Origin: Beijerinckiaceae bacterium RH AL1
GTDB lineage: Bacteria > Pseudomonadota > Alphaproteobacteria > Rhizobiales > Beijerinckiaceae
Direction of reading: 5' to 3'
DNA: 64,000 bases
Assembly: GCA_901457705.2 (NCBI GenBank)
Contig: LR590083.2
Coordinates: 248,001 to 312,000 of the forward strand
Of this stretch, positions 9,652 to 18,854 are shown piece by piece. The notes under the pieces were generated by a model. That model did no database searches. It saw nothing but the letters and a program-made list of their open reading frames with translations, and was not told the origin of the DNA. Within the stretch, counting starts at the first letter, position 1. Each line of letters begins with the position of its first letter. Position numbers and translations under genes: made by a program.

Positions 9652-9942
9652 ATGACCCGTCCGCCTCCCCTCGATGCCGCCCTGAAGCGCCTTGCCGGCG
9701 CGCTCGACCAGCTCGAGGCCGCCGCCGAGCGCCTCGCGCGGGCGGGCGCCGAGCGGCGCGATCTCGTCGACACCTTGACCGTGATGCAGGACGATCGCGG
9801 CCGCCTCGCCAGCGAGCTCGATGCGGCGCTGACGCGCACGCAGGTGCTCGAGCATGCGACCGACGAGGTGGCGCTGCGCCTCGGCCATGCCGGCGCCGGC
9901 CTGCGCCGCCTGCTGGCGCACGCCGAGGGCGAGATCAACTGA
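9652..9942 (+). CDS. DUF4164 coiled-coil protein
   Basis: 96 residues from ATG 9652; an upstream TTG at 9598 is possible but adds a low-complexity leader. The sequence is one long heptad-rich helix ([20 protein letters not shown] and following), typical of DUF4164, a family that regularly precedes zapA in Rhizobiales. The stop overlaps the zapA start as TGATG, indicating coupled translation and a likely shared role around FtsZ. Confidence 0.75.
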   Translation: MTRPPPLDAALKRLAGALDQLEAAAERLARAGAERRDLVDTLTVMQDDRGRLASELDAALTRTQVLEHATDEVALRLGHAGAGLRRLLAHAEGEIN

Positions 9943-10310
9943 TGGCGACCGTGGGCGTCACCATCGCCGGGCGCACCTACCGCATGGCCTGCGGCGAGGG
10001 CGAGGAGGGGCACCTGCAGGAGCTGGCGCGCCATGTCGACGCGACGCTCGCCGGCCTGCGCAAGGGTTTTGGCGAGATCGGCGACACGCGCCTCGTCATC
10101 ATGACGGCGATCACCGTGGCCGACGAGCTGTTCGAGGCGCGCCGTCGCGCCGCCGAGGTCGAGGCGCGCCTCGCCGAGCTTTCCGAATCCCGCTCCGAGG
10201 GCGAGGCCCTCCGCGACGCGCTCGCCCTCGACGTCGCCGGCGCCCTCGACGCCGCCTCCACCCGCCTCGAGCGCCTCGCCCAGCACCTGAACGAAGCCGG
10301 CAAGGCCTGA
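9942..10310 (+). CDS. zapA: Cell division protein ZapA
   Basis: 122 residues. The N-terminal [20 protein letters not shown] strand-loop and the [37 protein letters not shown] helix match ZapA, followed by a C-terminal coiled coil. ZapA cross-links FtsZ protofilaments at the division site. It is coupled to the DUF4164 gene. It is the last core gene before the tRNA-Leu and the island. Confidence 0.88.
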   Translation: MATVGVTIAGRTYRMACGEGEEGHLQELARHVDATLAGLRKGFGEIGDTRLVIMTAITVADELFEARRRAAEVEARLAELSESRSEGEALRDALALDVAGALDAASTRLERLAQHLNEAGKA

Positions 10311-10382
10311 GCGTCGCTGCACCGCCCCGCACGCGCCGCTCCATTGACAGGCCCGAGCCCACCCCCGTAAGAGGAGCCCGTT

Positions 10383-10467
10383 GCCCTGGTGGCGGAATTG
10401 GTAGACGCGCTGGTTTCAGGTACCAGTGGTGAAAGCCGTGGAGGTTCGAGTCCTCTCCTGGGCACCA
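10383..10467 (+). tRNA. tRNA-Leu (anticodon CAG)
   Basis: An 85-nt class-II tRNA with CCA encoded. The anticodon stem CTGGT/ACCAG frames a 7-nt loop with CAG at 10417-10419; a short variable arm and a T-arm with TTCGAGT follow. The acceptor stem GCCCTGG pairs with CCTGGGC except at position 5:68, where T faces T. Its 3' end (from 10441) is the crossover segment of the island. The T:T pair may be a scar of replacement of the 3' half by element DNA. Confidence 0.95.
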
Positions 10468-10468
10468 T
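10441..10468 (+). repeat. Left attachment site (attL), tRNA-Leu 3' end
   Basis: 28 bp, beginning GAGGTTCGAGTCC and ending GGGCACCAT, found identically at 54971-54998. The repeat covers the T-arm, the acceptor 3' strand and the CCA, the usual crossover region for tyrosine integrases that use tRNA genes. The integrase start lies 79 bp further in. Confidence 0.93.
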
Positions 10469-10546
10469 AGAATTCTCATGGTTCGTCAATAAGTTGCTGA
10501 TAGGCAATGGGTTTAAGGCGCCGCTCTCACCCAGCGGACACACCCA

Positions 10547-12397
10547 ATGGCCCTCAGGATGCCGCAACCGTTTCAGCGTAAGCTTGGCCGTATAAGGCCC
10601 GCAGCAAAGGCGCCCGATCAGGACGCGTCAGGCTCCGACACGGCTGGCGGGCCGCCGCGCTCATGCGCCCCCAAGCGGGCTGCACCGTCGGGGATCCCTC
10701 AGCTCAACGTCCGCGTCCCGTCGGACATCGTGGCGCGGATCAAAGGCACCAAGATCTACCTGCCGCTCGACGGCGCCGTCGTCGCGGTGACCGCCTCGGA
10801 CAAGGTCTTCCTGTCGCTGCGCACCAAGGACGCTGCGACCGCCAGAGCGCGGCATGCCGCCGCGCTCAACGCCCTGATGCAGCATTTTGCGGCGGTCCGG
10901 GCCGGCCCGAAGCCGCTCACCTACAAGCAGATCGTCGCGCTCGCCGGCCAAGCTTATCGCCAGCGCGCGGCGCCCCCCGAGGACGACTTCGATCCCGACG
11001 TTCTCGAACAGGCGCGCCGCGAGCGCATCGAGGCTCTCACCGCCTGGCGCTACGGCGACGACGACGATCCAATTGAGATCTCGGAGGAGAGCGCGCGCTT
11101 CTTCGAGGCGATCCAGCGCCCCATGGGACCGCAGCTCTTGGCCTTCGAGACGAAGGCCGACGTGACCTCGCCCTTTGTCTGCGTCACCTACGAGGAGGCG
11201 ATCGAGGACCTGTTTGGCGCTGAGGCCGACGCCATCCTCGGGGCCCATCAGCTCGTCGCCGACGTGGACACCCGCCGCAAGCTCGTCCTGCAGATCGCCG
11301 AGGCGGTGCGCCTTGCGGCCGGCCGCCTCGTCCAGCAGGCGCAAGGCGATTTTTCGCCGGACCCGAACCTGTTGCGGTTTCCTGCCTTCGAGGCCCCGGC
11401 GCAAGCTCCCATCCCGCCGAGGGCCCCCGGCAGGGTCACCGTCGCCGTGCTGTTCGAGCGCTGGAAAGCTTTCAACGCCGACAAGAAGGCGGCCTCGACG
11501 ATCCGCCGCTACGGTCCCTCGATCGCCAGCCTCTCGACCTATCTCGGTGCCCGCGACGTCCGAGCCATCACCAAGAGCGACATCGAAGGATGGGCCGATC
11601 ACCGCCGCGACGTCGACAAGATCGAGCCCTCGACCGTCAATCGCAACGATCTCGTCGCGGCGGCCAGCATCTTCAACTTTGCCACGAGCCGCGAGAGCGA
11701 TGTCGGCGCCGATGGAGTGAAGCGCGCTCTGCGCGACGACTCGCCCGTCAAGGGCGTCAAGCTGCACAAGCCGAAGAAGCGGCAGGCGCGAGAGAAGGCG
11801 TTCCGGGCGACCGAGGTCTCGGCGATCCTGACTCTGGCGCGCGGCGTCGTGCCGGATCCGCGCTACCCGCGCGCGTCAGCCTCGCGACGCTTCGGCCCCT
11901 TCATCTGCGCGTATTCGGGGGCCCGCATCCAGGAAGTCTGCTGGCTGCGCAAGGAGGACATCGCTCTGGAGGGGGACATCTGGGTGATGCGCTTCCCGAT
12001 GACCAAGGACGGCTTCGCCAGAACCGTACCGTTGCACGATGCGCTGATCGAGGAGGGTCTGCTCGAGTACTGGCGGTCCGCGGCCGACGGGCTGCTCTTT
12101 GCCGGCGATCGACCCCAGAAGCTTAATGCCACGCGTCTGGCTCCGGAGCAGCGGGCCAGCGAGATCGCGGCCTGGATCAGCAGCAACGTCGCTCTCGACG
12201 AAGGCGTGAGCCCGAACCATGCGTGGCGCCACAGCTTCATCACGCGCGCCCAGGGCGCTGGCGTCGGCATGGCCAAGGAAATGGCCAGCGCGATCACCGG
12301 CCACAATCGGGTCAAGGACGCGCACGACGGGTATTTTGCGCCGCCTCCGCACGAGATGAAAACCGCCTTGGACCGGTATCCCCGCTACGACATCTGA
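10547..12397 (+). CDS. int: Tyrosine recombinase, island 1 integrase
   Basis: 616 residues, a long form with an N-terminal DUF6538-like sequence (QLNVRVPSDIVARIKGTKIYLPLDG), a central core-binding domain (VAVLFERWKAFNADKKAASTIRRY) and a C-terminal catalytic domain. Catalytic residues are visible as Arg in YSGARIQEVCWL, the HAWRHSF box (His-x-x-Arg) and Tyr in HDGYF near residue 597. It is a clear paralogue of the integrase at 55078 (shared SIRRY/STIRRY, NRNDLVAAAS, EGVSPNH/DGVDPNH blocks). It should catalyse recombination at the tRNA-Leu repeat. Confidence 0.92.
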   Translation: MALRMPQPFQRKLGRIRPAAKAPDQDASGSDTAGGPPRSCAPKRAAPSGIPQLNVRVPSDIVARIKGTKIYLPLDGAVVAVTASDKVFLSLRTKDAATARARHAAALNALMQHFAAVRAGPKPLTYKQIVALAGQAYRQRAAPPEDDFDPDVLEQARRERIEALTAWRYGDDDDPIEISEESARFFEAIQRPMGPQLLAFETKADVTSPFVCVTYEEAIEDLFGAEADAILGAHQLVADVDTRRKLVLQIAEAVRLAAGRLVQQAQGDFSPDPNLLRFPAFEAPAQAPIPPRAPGRVTVAVLFERWKAFNADKKAASTIRRYGPSIASLSTYLGARDVRAITKSDIEGWADHRRDVDKIEPSTVNRNDLVAAASIFNFATSRESDVGADGVKRALRDDSPVKGVKLHKPKKRQAREKAFRATEVSAILTLARGVVPDPRYPRASASRRFGPFICAYSGARIQEVCWLRKEDIALEGDIWVMRFPMTKDGFARTVPLHDALIEEGLLEYWRSAADGLLFAGDRPQKLNATRLAPEQRASEIAAWISSNVALDEGVSPNHAWRHSFITRAQGAGVGMAKEMASAITGHNRVKDAHDGYFAPPPHEMKTALDRYPRYDI

Positions 12398-12563
12398 GTA
12401 TCGAGCCTTCAGCGAAACGACGCTGGGCTTTCGAAAGAAGAAAGCGACTCGATCATCAAGTACGCAGTTGCGGCACCGGCTTATTTATAGTCCAGGCCCG
12501 CGTTCGTGAACATGAGGGCATGATGCCATCCAGGCTTTACCCCATATATTTATAAGTGGAGAC

Positions 12564-13283
12564 GTGGACGTGATCGTTGATGTTGCCGGTTATACGGAAC
12601 GACTTTGTGCGAGCTTATCCGGGACGCTGTTGGGTGATTTCCGCTTTCGTTGGGAGAACCTGATTTTTACTGTTGCGCCGTACGGCCCGGCGGCCTCTGG
12701 CGCGCTCCACATCCAGGCGAGCCCACGCAGCGGCGATCTCGACGCGCCGTTAATGCCAGGCATTTTGGTACGGCGAGGCCGTCAAATCGAGCGGGTTGCC
12801 GACGAGCTCCGTTTGCTGCTGCGGCCGCCAAGCCTGGTCGAGAAGATCCTCCACAGGGAGATACCTCCTGAGCAGGCCGATCTTTTGGAAGCTGCCCGAG
12901 CCCTCAAGAGCGCGAGCCACGTTCCGAACTACGATCCGATCATCGAATGCTACAGCGCGTGCCGCGAGGCCGCCTACGTGGCAGCCTTGACCGAGGTTGG
13001 TGCGCTCGACCGGGTGGACGCCATGATGGCCCAATTGAAGGTGTTTGGCGTCGACATGACGAAGATGTCGATCTCGGGCGACCCACAGAACATGGCTCAC
13101 TCGTGGCGGCATACGGTCGACGCGTCGCGCCTGGTCGGCGCTTGGCCGCCGCGGGGCCGGGCAAGGGAGAACCGCCGCTGGCGAAGGTATATCGAGGAAG
13201 CGATTCACGCCATACGCCGGGGCGATGAGGCCGCACGCCGACGCGCGGTAGCAGCGGCTAATCGAGTGAGGGGACTAGGCTAG
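12564..13283 (+). CDS. Hypothetical protein of the integrase-proximal block
   Basis: 239 residues from GTG 12564 (a second GTG lies two codons later). I do not recognise the family. The N-terminal half looks alpha/beta; the C-terminal half is helical and strongly basic (WRHTVDASRLVGAWPPRG, then RRWRRYIEEAIHAIRRGDE), suggesting nucleic-acid contact. It lies 166 bp after the integrase in the same direction and precedes two further unknown genes leading to the AAA+ ATPase, a position typical of island defence or regulatory cargo. Confidence 0.5.
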   Translation: MDVIVDVAGYTERLCASLSGTLLGDFRFRWENLIFTVAPYGPAASGALHIQASPRSGDLDAPLMPGILVRRGRQIERVADELRLLLRPPSLVEKILHREIPPEQADLLEAARALKSASHVPNYDPIIECYSACREAAYVAALTEVGALDRVDAMMAQLKVFGVDMTKMSISGDPQNMAHSWRHTVDASRLVGAWPPRGRARENRRWRRYIEEAIHAIRRGDEAARRRAVAAANRVRGLG

Positions 13284-13362
13284 GCGGTTTTCTGCTGGGC
13301 GTATGCGTCGTGTTTCGCCGCTATGTTGGAAGAGATGAAGCGAGATCGTCAGCAGCAGGGAC

Positions 13363-14271
13363 ATGAAGCGATCGACAGACGATCCTACCCCTCGCGAGGC
13401 AAACGCCGTGAACAAGACTCTAGATATCAAGATCAACAATCAGTCCGTGACGCCCGCGGAGGCACTGGTGGCTATCGCAGGCTCGATTGCCGCGGCGGCC
13501 AACGAACAGCCTCCAAAGCTCCTTTCGTTGCCGCAGCACACCCATCACCGATCCATCGCGCGGTCAATGCGTGAAGGAGGGTGGGGGGCTCTCGGCGGTG
13601 TTGCGCGACAAGATCTTGTGCGGAACCCCGTCTTCGACAGCGACGCCTATCAAGCGGCCTACAAGGCTGGCGAGGTCGTGGTTGTCTATTGCGCCGGCAA
13701 CGCGGCACTTCGTGCTCTATCGGAGCGGATCGGCCGCCCCGCGTTCAAATACGGCGCGCACTCGACGCTGGACCTGAAGAAGCGTCTCGACTCGCTCAAC
13801 CGAGAGAACTACGCGGGATACGTCAAAGAGGGAGATCGCTTCGTTTGCGAGCCTGGCTGGGACAAATGGGAGATGCAGCAGATCGAGCTCGTCTTTCCTC
13901 TGCATCCACGAGGCCCGGTGTCATCAGGCCGTCGTGCTCTGCGTGTGGCATTACCGTCCGGCTACCCGTTCGGCCGGTTCGATAAGGACCTGCATCGCGC
14001 CATTGCCGCGAGCAGCCTCATCTTCTTCGCAAACACGACAGCTGGACGCAGTTACCTTGAAGCGCAAGGCGTCGCGCCAGAAGCCCTGAAAAGGTGGACG
14101 GCCTACGAGTTCTCTGGTCCCGAGGACGTTCGCTATAGCGAAGCGACGGAGTGCTATTTTACCACGCCGTTCGTCGACATGAGCCGGCTGGCCATCATCG
14201 CCGAACGTCTGATCCTTCGCCATCTCGATCTTGAAGGCGCGACTCTGCTGCAAAAGCGCCCCCGGGCCTGA
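13363..14271 (+). CDS. Hypothetical protein, possible GIY-YIG-like region
   Basis: 302 residues. A central segment (KYGAHSTLDLKKRLDSLN near residue 135) resembles the T5orf172/Mug113 branch of GIY-YIG proteins, where a Lys-x-Gly-x-Ser/Thr turn is followed by a basic helix. However, the tyrosine-containing strands and the catalytic Glu are not convincingly placed, so this is only a suggestion. A C-terminal helix-rich region follows. It sits between the unknown 12564 gene and the AAA+ ATPase, all on the plus strand, with 90 bp to the next gene. Confidence 0.5.
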   Translation: MKRSTDDPTPREANAVNKTLDIKINNQSVTPAEALVAIAGSIAAAANEQPPKLLSLPQHTHHRSIARSMREGGWGALGGVARQDLVRNPVFDSDAYQAAYKAGEVVVVYCAGNAALRALSERIGRPAFKYGAHSTLDLKKRLDSLNRENYAGYVKEGDRFVCEPGWDKWEMQQIELVFPLHPRGPVSSGRRALRVALPSGYPFGRFDKDLHRAIAASSLIFFANTTAGRSYLEAQGVAPEALKRWTAYEFSGPEDVRYSEATECYFTTPFVDMSRLAIIAERLILRHLDLEGATLLQKRPRA

Positions 14272-14361
14272 ACGGCGGCCTTTGAGGCTGACTTCAAATC
14301 AATCCGAGCCGAACAGGGCGCCTCCAGGGCGCCCTTCGTGCATCCACGTCCTGAAAACCAG

Positions 14362-15480
14362 ATGAACTCAGACATGAAGAGCGACACGAACGACATCGCG
14401 CCTCGCCCAGTGAATAAGCGACGACGGCCGCGAGGAGGCTCCGACCAGTTTCATAGGATCTACGATCCCGACGAGCTCGAGCGGGCGATCCGCCAGCTCG
14501 CCGGCGACCGAGCGGCTACCGAGTTCGCGGTTGCTGACGAGATGGTCGAGTCGTCCGAGGATCGCAATCGCCTGCGCTGTCTCAAGCGTATCGCTGCCGA
14601 TCCGCGCGGGACCAGTCGTCGGTCGATCATCTGCTCGACGGAGGTGGTACGGCGTCTCAGCGATCTGTTGAAAGTCATGCCGCATTTCGCGCCGGTGATC
14701 GGTGTCGTTGCGCGTGCCGCGCTGGTCTCGGCGCGGACGCAGACCCCGCTTGATCTTCCGCCCTGCTTGCTGCTTGGCGAGCCTGGCATCGGCAAGACGT
14801 TCGCGCTTCGCCGCATCGCCGAGGCGCTTGGCGCGGACTTCACTTTGATCGCGATGAACATGACCGATGCATTCAGGCTGCGGGGGCTGAACACAGCTTG
14901 GCGTGGCGCGCGAATGGGACGGATCGCCGAGGTGCTTCAATCGTCTGGATCAAGCCCGGTCGTGCTTCTCGACGAATTCGACAAGATACCCGCCGTCGAT
15001 CGCGCAGAACGTCCGTATGACGTCTGGCACAGCCTGCTCGACCGCGAGAACGCGCGACATTTCCGCGACGACTTCCTCGAGATCGAGATCCGGGCCGACC
15101 GGATCACCTGGTTTGCATCAGCAAACGACGTGTCCAAAATGCCCCCCTCGATCCTCGACCGCTTAATCGTCCTCGATATTCCAAAACCGAGCGAACGCCA
15201 GCTCCAGCTCGTAGTCGCCGGCCTCTACGCCGTATGCCGCGAGAGCTACGGCGGATTGTTGCCGGAAGATCTCGCCGACGATGCCCTGCAGGAATTGGCG
15301 CGCCACAGCCTTCGACATATTGCGCAGCTGCTCCGGCTCGCAATTGGTTTTGCCGCGTCGGAAGGACGTCTCCGCGTGAAGGTAGAAGACATTCGAAGCG
15401 CAAATACACTAGCCGCCCAAGCACACAAGCGTCGCCAATCGATAGGTTTTATACATTCGTCGAAGGCATTGTCAAAATAA
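14362..15480 (+). CDS. Lon-like AAA+ ATPase
   Basis: 372 residues from ATG 14362 (a GTG at 14338 would add eight). Walker A is GEPGIGKT near residue 145, Walker B VVLLDEFDK near 200, and sensor 1 is the Asn in TWFASANDVSKMPPSILDRL with the following arginine finger. The block around the Walker B region, with ARHFRDDFLEIEI and the ASAND sensor, is closest to the ATPase part of Lon, but there is no protease domain and no Lon N-terminus. A basic N-terminal tail (KRRRPRGG) precedes the domain. It is followed after 70 bp by the partner gene at 15551. Confidence 0.8.
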   Translation: MNSDMKSDTNDIAPRPVNKRRRPRGGSDQFHRIYDPDELERAIRQLAGDRAATEFAVADEMVESSEDRNRLRCLKRIAADPRGTSRRSIICSTEVVRRLSDLLKVMPHFAPVIGVVARAALVSARTQTPLDLPPCLLLGEPGIGKTFALRRIAEALGADFTLIAMNMTDAFRLRGLNTAWRGARMGRIAEVLQSSGSSPVVLLDEFDKIPAVDRAERPYDVWHSLLDRENARHFRDDFLEIEIRADRITWFASANDVSKMPPSILDRLIVLDIPKPSERQLQLVVAGLYAVCRESYGGLLPEDLADDALQELARHSLRHIAQLLRLAIGFAASEGRLRVKVEDIRSANTLAAQAHKRRQSIGFIHSSKALSK

Positions 15481-15550
15481 TATTCTGAAGAAAATAGCAA
15501 ATGGTCAATTTGGGAGTGGCAGAATAGCCATGTAACCCCTAGGAAATAAG

Positions 15551-16384
15551 ATGCGTATTAATGAAGTAGAAGCTACGTCTTGCGTGGAATTCAAGGCTCT
15601 CGTGTATGATCTTCTCGGGCTCGATCCGGCGGCGCTCGCCAAGATGGACGTAGAGACAAACTCCATCGCTGCCGGTCTGAACCTCCTCGTGCGGCAGATG
15701 CTCCAACGAGCGATTGAACGCATCAGCGCGACCAACGAAGCGGCGTTCCGACTGTGCAACAGTGTCTCAGCGAAGGCACTCAATCAGGACGAGGCGATGT
15801 GTGATCTGTCGACGCTGTTTGAGTTCGCCCTTGTTTCCGTTGCTCGCACGGTCCGGGGTCTGTCCCACATACCCCTTTGTCCGGCCACCGAAGTTATCGA
15901 TCTCGATCCGCATCGCGGCGGTAGTGTTTGGACAGCCTCGGAATGCGCGGCTGTCGCCGTGACTCTCCTGAAGGACGACATCCTGAAGGCACGCGACCTT
16001 TCAGGACCGGGCGTAGCGCAGTCGATGTCGATTTGTGACCTCGTCAAGCGGCAACTCGGCCTCATACCAAAGGATCTCGTACGACCTCTTTACGCCACGC
16101 AACGCGAAGCAAATCGGGCTTTCGCCCGTGATCCGGAAGGGCAGGTCATCGTCGGTCTTGCGGCCTTCCTGGTTCGAATGATTGGGATGTTCCAGGCGGC
16201 GGCCGCGCAGAACGTCGACTCGATACGACTGCTGATCTGGGACCGGACTGTCGGTCGGGAGAGCCTTGTGCGGCTGTCGAACATCTCGACCCTCCTGGCC
16301 GCCGCGCTTCTTGCAGAAGAAGGGCGCAACATCGCTTTTCTCGTCCAGAGCAGCGCACCTGCACACAGCTCCGCTTTGCATTGA
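15551..16384 (+). CDS. Conserved unknown partner of the AAA+ ATPase
   Basis: 277 residues with an AGGAAATAAG ribosome site before ATG 15551. No known family is recognised. It is an end-to-end paralogue of the protein at 56964-57767: both start with a leucine-rich L-x-x-x-x-P segment, share the block FARDPEGQ / FAKDPEGQ followed by a GL-x-A-x-L-x-R-I helix and AQN(V/I)D(S/K)I, and finish NISTLLAAALL / NLGAVLTLGLL. Both sit next to an AAA+ ATPase in an island with a related integrase. A decayed copy of its last 60 bp lies at 42121-42183. Confidence 0.6.
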   Translation: MRINEVEATSCVEFKALVYDLLGLDPAALAKMDVETNSIAAGLNLLVRQMLQRAIERISATNEAAFRLCNSVSAKALNQDEAMCDLSTLFEFALVSVARTVRGLSHIPLCPATEVIDLDPHRGGSVWTASECAAVAVTLLKDDILKARDLSGPGVAQSMSICDLVKRQLGLIPKDLVRPLYATQREANRAFARDPEGQVIVGLAAFLVRMIGMFQAAAAQNVDSIRLLIWDRTVGRESLVRLSNISTLLAAALLAEEGRNIAFLVQSSAPAHSSALH

Positions 16385-16435
16385 CGTGGATAGCCAAGCC
16401 GTGGGCGGCATTCGACTACCGGCTCTTCTGGCGGA

Positions 16436-16463
16436 GAAGGCGTCCTGCAAAGGGCGCCTTTTC
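16436..16463 (+). terminator. Rho-independent terminator after the partner gene
   Basis: A stem AAGGCG/CGCCTT around an 11-base loop, followed by TTTT, 50 bp downstream of the stop at 16384. It ends the plus-strand block that begins with the integrase and separates it from the convergent gene at 16480. Confidence 0.55.
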
Positions 16464-16479
16464 TGCGTTCTAAGCAGTC

Positions 16480-17094
16480 CTAGGATAGTCTTTCGCGTTC
16501 GGCTGTTTCCGGCTTGATCCACCCGCAGACCTCGCATCTTGGACGCATAGGCGTATCGGGCTCGTCGGCCCACAGCCCTATGCGATAAGAGCCGCAGTCG
16601 CCGCAGCGATCGGGAATGCCTTGCCGATGGCGGAACATCGCAGTCCCGAATATTGCAAGGACATGCTGTGTCACCTCGTGAGCAAGGATGGCGTCGGCCC
16701 TCGAAGCGCTTTGAGCATGGGTCAACCAGCTCACCAGCTCCCAACCTGCTTTCGAGATGGATTTTAGGTAGCCACGCACCTCTTTCGCGCTCGCGCCGTG
16801 AGCTACGTGATTGGCGATCAACTCGGACCAGTGAACCACATCTGCGTGCTTCGGCGGGCTAGCGTCGTTGGGCACCATTTCAGGCAAAGCCAGCGTTCGC
16901 ACCATGACGATCAGGCATTCCCGGCAGCGCATTCCGACCGCCTGAAAATCCTCGGCCTCTTCGGCCTCATTGAGGACTTCGCCCGTTTGTTCCCACCGCC
17001 GCCAAGCATCGGGCATCGTCATCTCTTCCAAAACATCAACGTCAGAACCGTATCGAGAAAATCGATCTCCGCAGTGTAAGAAGTAATACCCCAC
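16480..17094 (-). CDS. Hypothetical protein with C-terminal zinc ribbon
   Basis: 204 residues. The C-terminus has two Cys pairs, CGDC near residue 165 and CEVCGW near 190, separated by about 20 residues, a standard zinc-ribbon arrangement. The middle is helical with a conserved-looking WSELIANHVAHG segment. I do not recognise the family. It converges on the partner gene and ends just before the IS cluster, so it may be the last member of the integrase-proximal cargo. Confidence 0.55.
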   Translation of the reverse strand: MGYYFLHCGDRFSRYGSDVDVLEEMTMPDAWRRWEQTGEVLNEAEEAEDFQAVGMRCRECLIVMVRTLALPEMVPNDASPPKHADVVHWSELIANHVAHGASAKEVRGYLKSISKAGWELVSWLTHAQSASRADAILAHEVTQHVLAIFGTAMFRHRQGIPDRCGDCGSYRIGLWADEPDTPMRPRCEVCGWIKPETAERERLS

Positions 17095-17174
17095 GCTTCA
17101 CACAATTCATGGTCACTCTTGTGTTTCGGCCTGCAAAACTGCCCCCCTTATCGGGGTGATCGGCGTCCAAAACT

Positions 17175-18823
17175 GGCTCTGACTCACTTCTGATGAAGTT
17201 GGGTGTCGGCCTACGGTTCTCTCGAGGAGAATCATCGCATGGCCGCCCTTCGTCCCAGATGCCTCGTGCCGGCGGGCTTGATCGTCGAGAGCGTAAGCAC
17301 GGAAGACACCAAAACGTCGATCACAGCTAGGGCGACCTTGACGTCTCAGCCGTGCCCCTCGTGCGGCTTTGCCTCTCGCCGCGTTCACAGTCGCTACCGA
17401 AGGACGGTGGCGGATCTCCCGTCATCGGGACGAAGCGTCACGATCACCATCGTCGCGCGGCGCTTCCGGTGTGATTTCGCATCGTGCCCAAAACAGATCT
17501 TCACCGAACGCTTTGGCGCCGAGGTCTTGGCACCATCGGCGCGACGAACCTCGAGGCTGGAGATCATCGTCCATCATCTCGGCCTCGCCTTGGGTGGGCG
17601 TCCGGCTGAAGGCTTCGCCAAGCGGCTGATGCTGCCGGTCAGCAAGGACACTTTGCTGCGCGTCGTGAGGCGGCGAAGCCTGGAGCCGTCAGAGCCCTTG
17701 CGCGTCGTTGGCATCGACGACTGGGCGTATCGGCGCAATCACCGGTATGGCACGATCGTCTGCAACCTCGAGCGCCGTCGGGTCGTCGCGCTGTTGCCCG
17801 ATCGCGAGCGCGCCACGGCGCAAGCCTGGTTGGCGTTGCGCCCAGAGATCGAGATCGTCGCGCGAGACCGCGGCGGTGCCTATAGCGAAGCGGTTGCGAA
17901 GGCATTGCCGCACGCCACCCAGGTCGCCGATCGTTGGCACTTGATGGAGAACGCCAGCCGCGCGTTCCTCGACGCGGTCCGCAAATCGATGCGGGAGATC
18001 CGGCGGGCGATCGGCTCGACGACGATCGATCCGGACCTTCTCACATCTGCCGAACGACTGCAGTACGAGGGCTATCTGCGGCGGGAGGACGCCAACGCCG
18101 CCGTGATGGCTCTGGCGACGGAGGGCATGCCGATCAAGCAGATCGTCCGACGCACGGGCCTTAGCCGCGGGACCGTCCGACAGATCGTTCGCGGGTGCCG
18201 AAGCGACGTCTTCCGTGTTCGGCAGAGCTCGCTCGAGGCGTACCTGCCGCTTCTCGACGCGCTTTGGAAGGTGGCTGCCGGAACGGCGCCGCACTCTGGC
18301 GGCAGTTGCAGGAGAAGGGCTTCCGTGGATCGCTGCGGGTCGTCGGCGAATGGTCTACGCGCCGGCGCCGTGCCGAACAGGCTAGCGACAAGCAGTTGCA
18401 GCGGGTGCCGTCAGCCCGAACCATCGCACGCATGATGACGATCGGGCGTGATCATCTCAGCAAGGCCGACGCGGTCACGATCGCCGCCATCGAAGCCGGC
18501 TTGCCGACGCTCGTCGAGGCGCGACATAGCATCGATCGCTTCCACTCGATGATCCGCCGCAAGATCAAGGATGATCTGACACCTTGGCTCGAGATGGCGC
18601 GCAACAGTCTCGTCGTCTCCTTCGCCAACGGCATCGCCAAAGATGAAGCCGCAGTCCGCGCCGCGATCACAACTTCATGGTCCAACGGCCAGACGGAAGG
18701 CCAGGTGACGCGACTGAAGCTTGTGAAACGCCAGATGTACGGCCGGGCGAAGATCGATCTCCTGCAAGCTCGGCTCATCGGCGCCGCGTAACCGGGGGCC
18801 ATCATCAGAAATGCGACAGAGCC
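17175..18823 (+). mobile_element. ISL3-family element A
   Basis: 1649 bp with short terminal repeats GGCTCTGAC (left) and GACAGAGCC (right, imperfect inverse). The flanks are CAAAACT on the left and AAAGTTG on the right, which belong to the left and right IS21 ends respectively, so there is no true target duplication. It carries one frameshifted transposase. Confidence 0.75.
17239..18791 (+). pseudogene. ISL3 transposase A, frameshifted
   Basis: The product aligns over its whole length with the intact ISL3 transposase at 18919. It has the N-terminal zinc-finger ([17 protein letters not shown]), the DDE-domain IGIDDW-type start (here [16 protein letters not shown]), [19 protein letters not shown] and the C-terminal WSNGQTEGQV. 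Reading shifts near 18270: the DNA reads CTTTGGAAGGTGG where one more G would keep WEGGCRNG in frame with the last 173 residues. A one-base deletion or a sequencing error explains this. Confidence 0.85.
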
Positions 18824-18854
18824 AAAGTTGGACGCCGATCAGGGGTCAACATTG

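Noticed and set aside
8413-9921. Open frame on the minus strand continuing from pgk far upstream, antisense to or overlapping gap
   Set aside because: Only the part from 8412 downwards has phosphoglycerate kinase homology. The rest is an Arg/Gly-rich shadow of gap caused by high GC.
10311-10382. 6S RNA gene after zapA
   Set aside because: 6S RNA often follows zapA in alphaproteobacteria, but only 72 bp lie between zapA and the tRNA, which is too short, and no fitting structure is visible.
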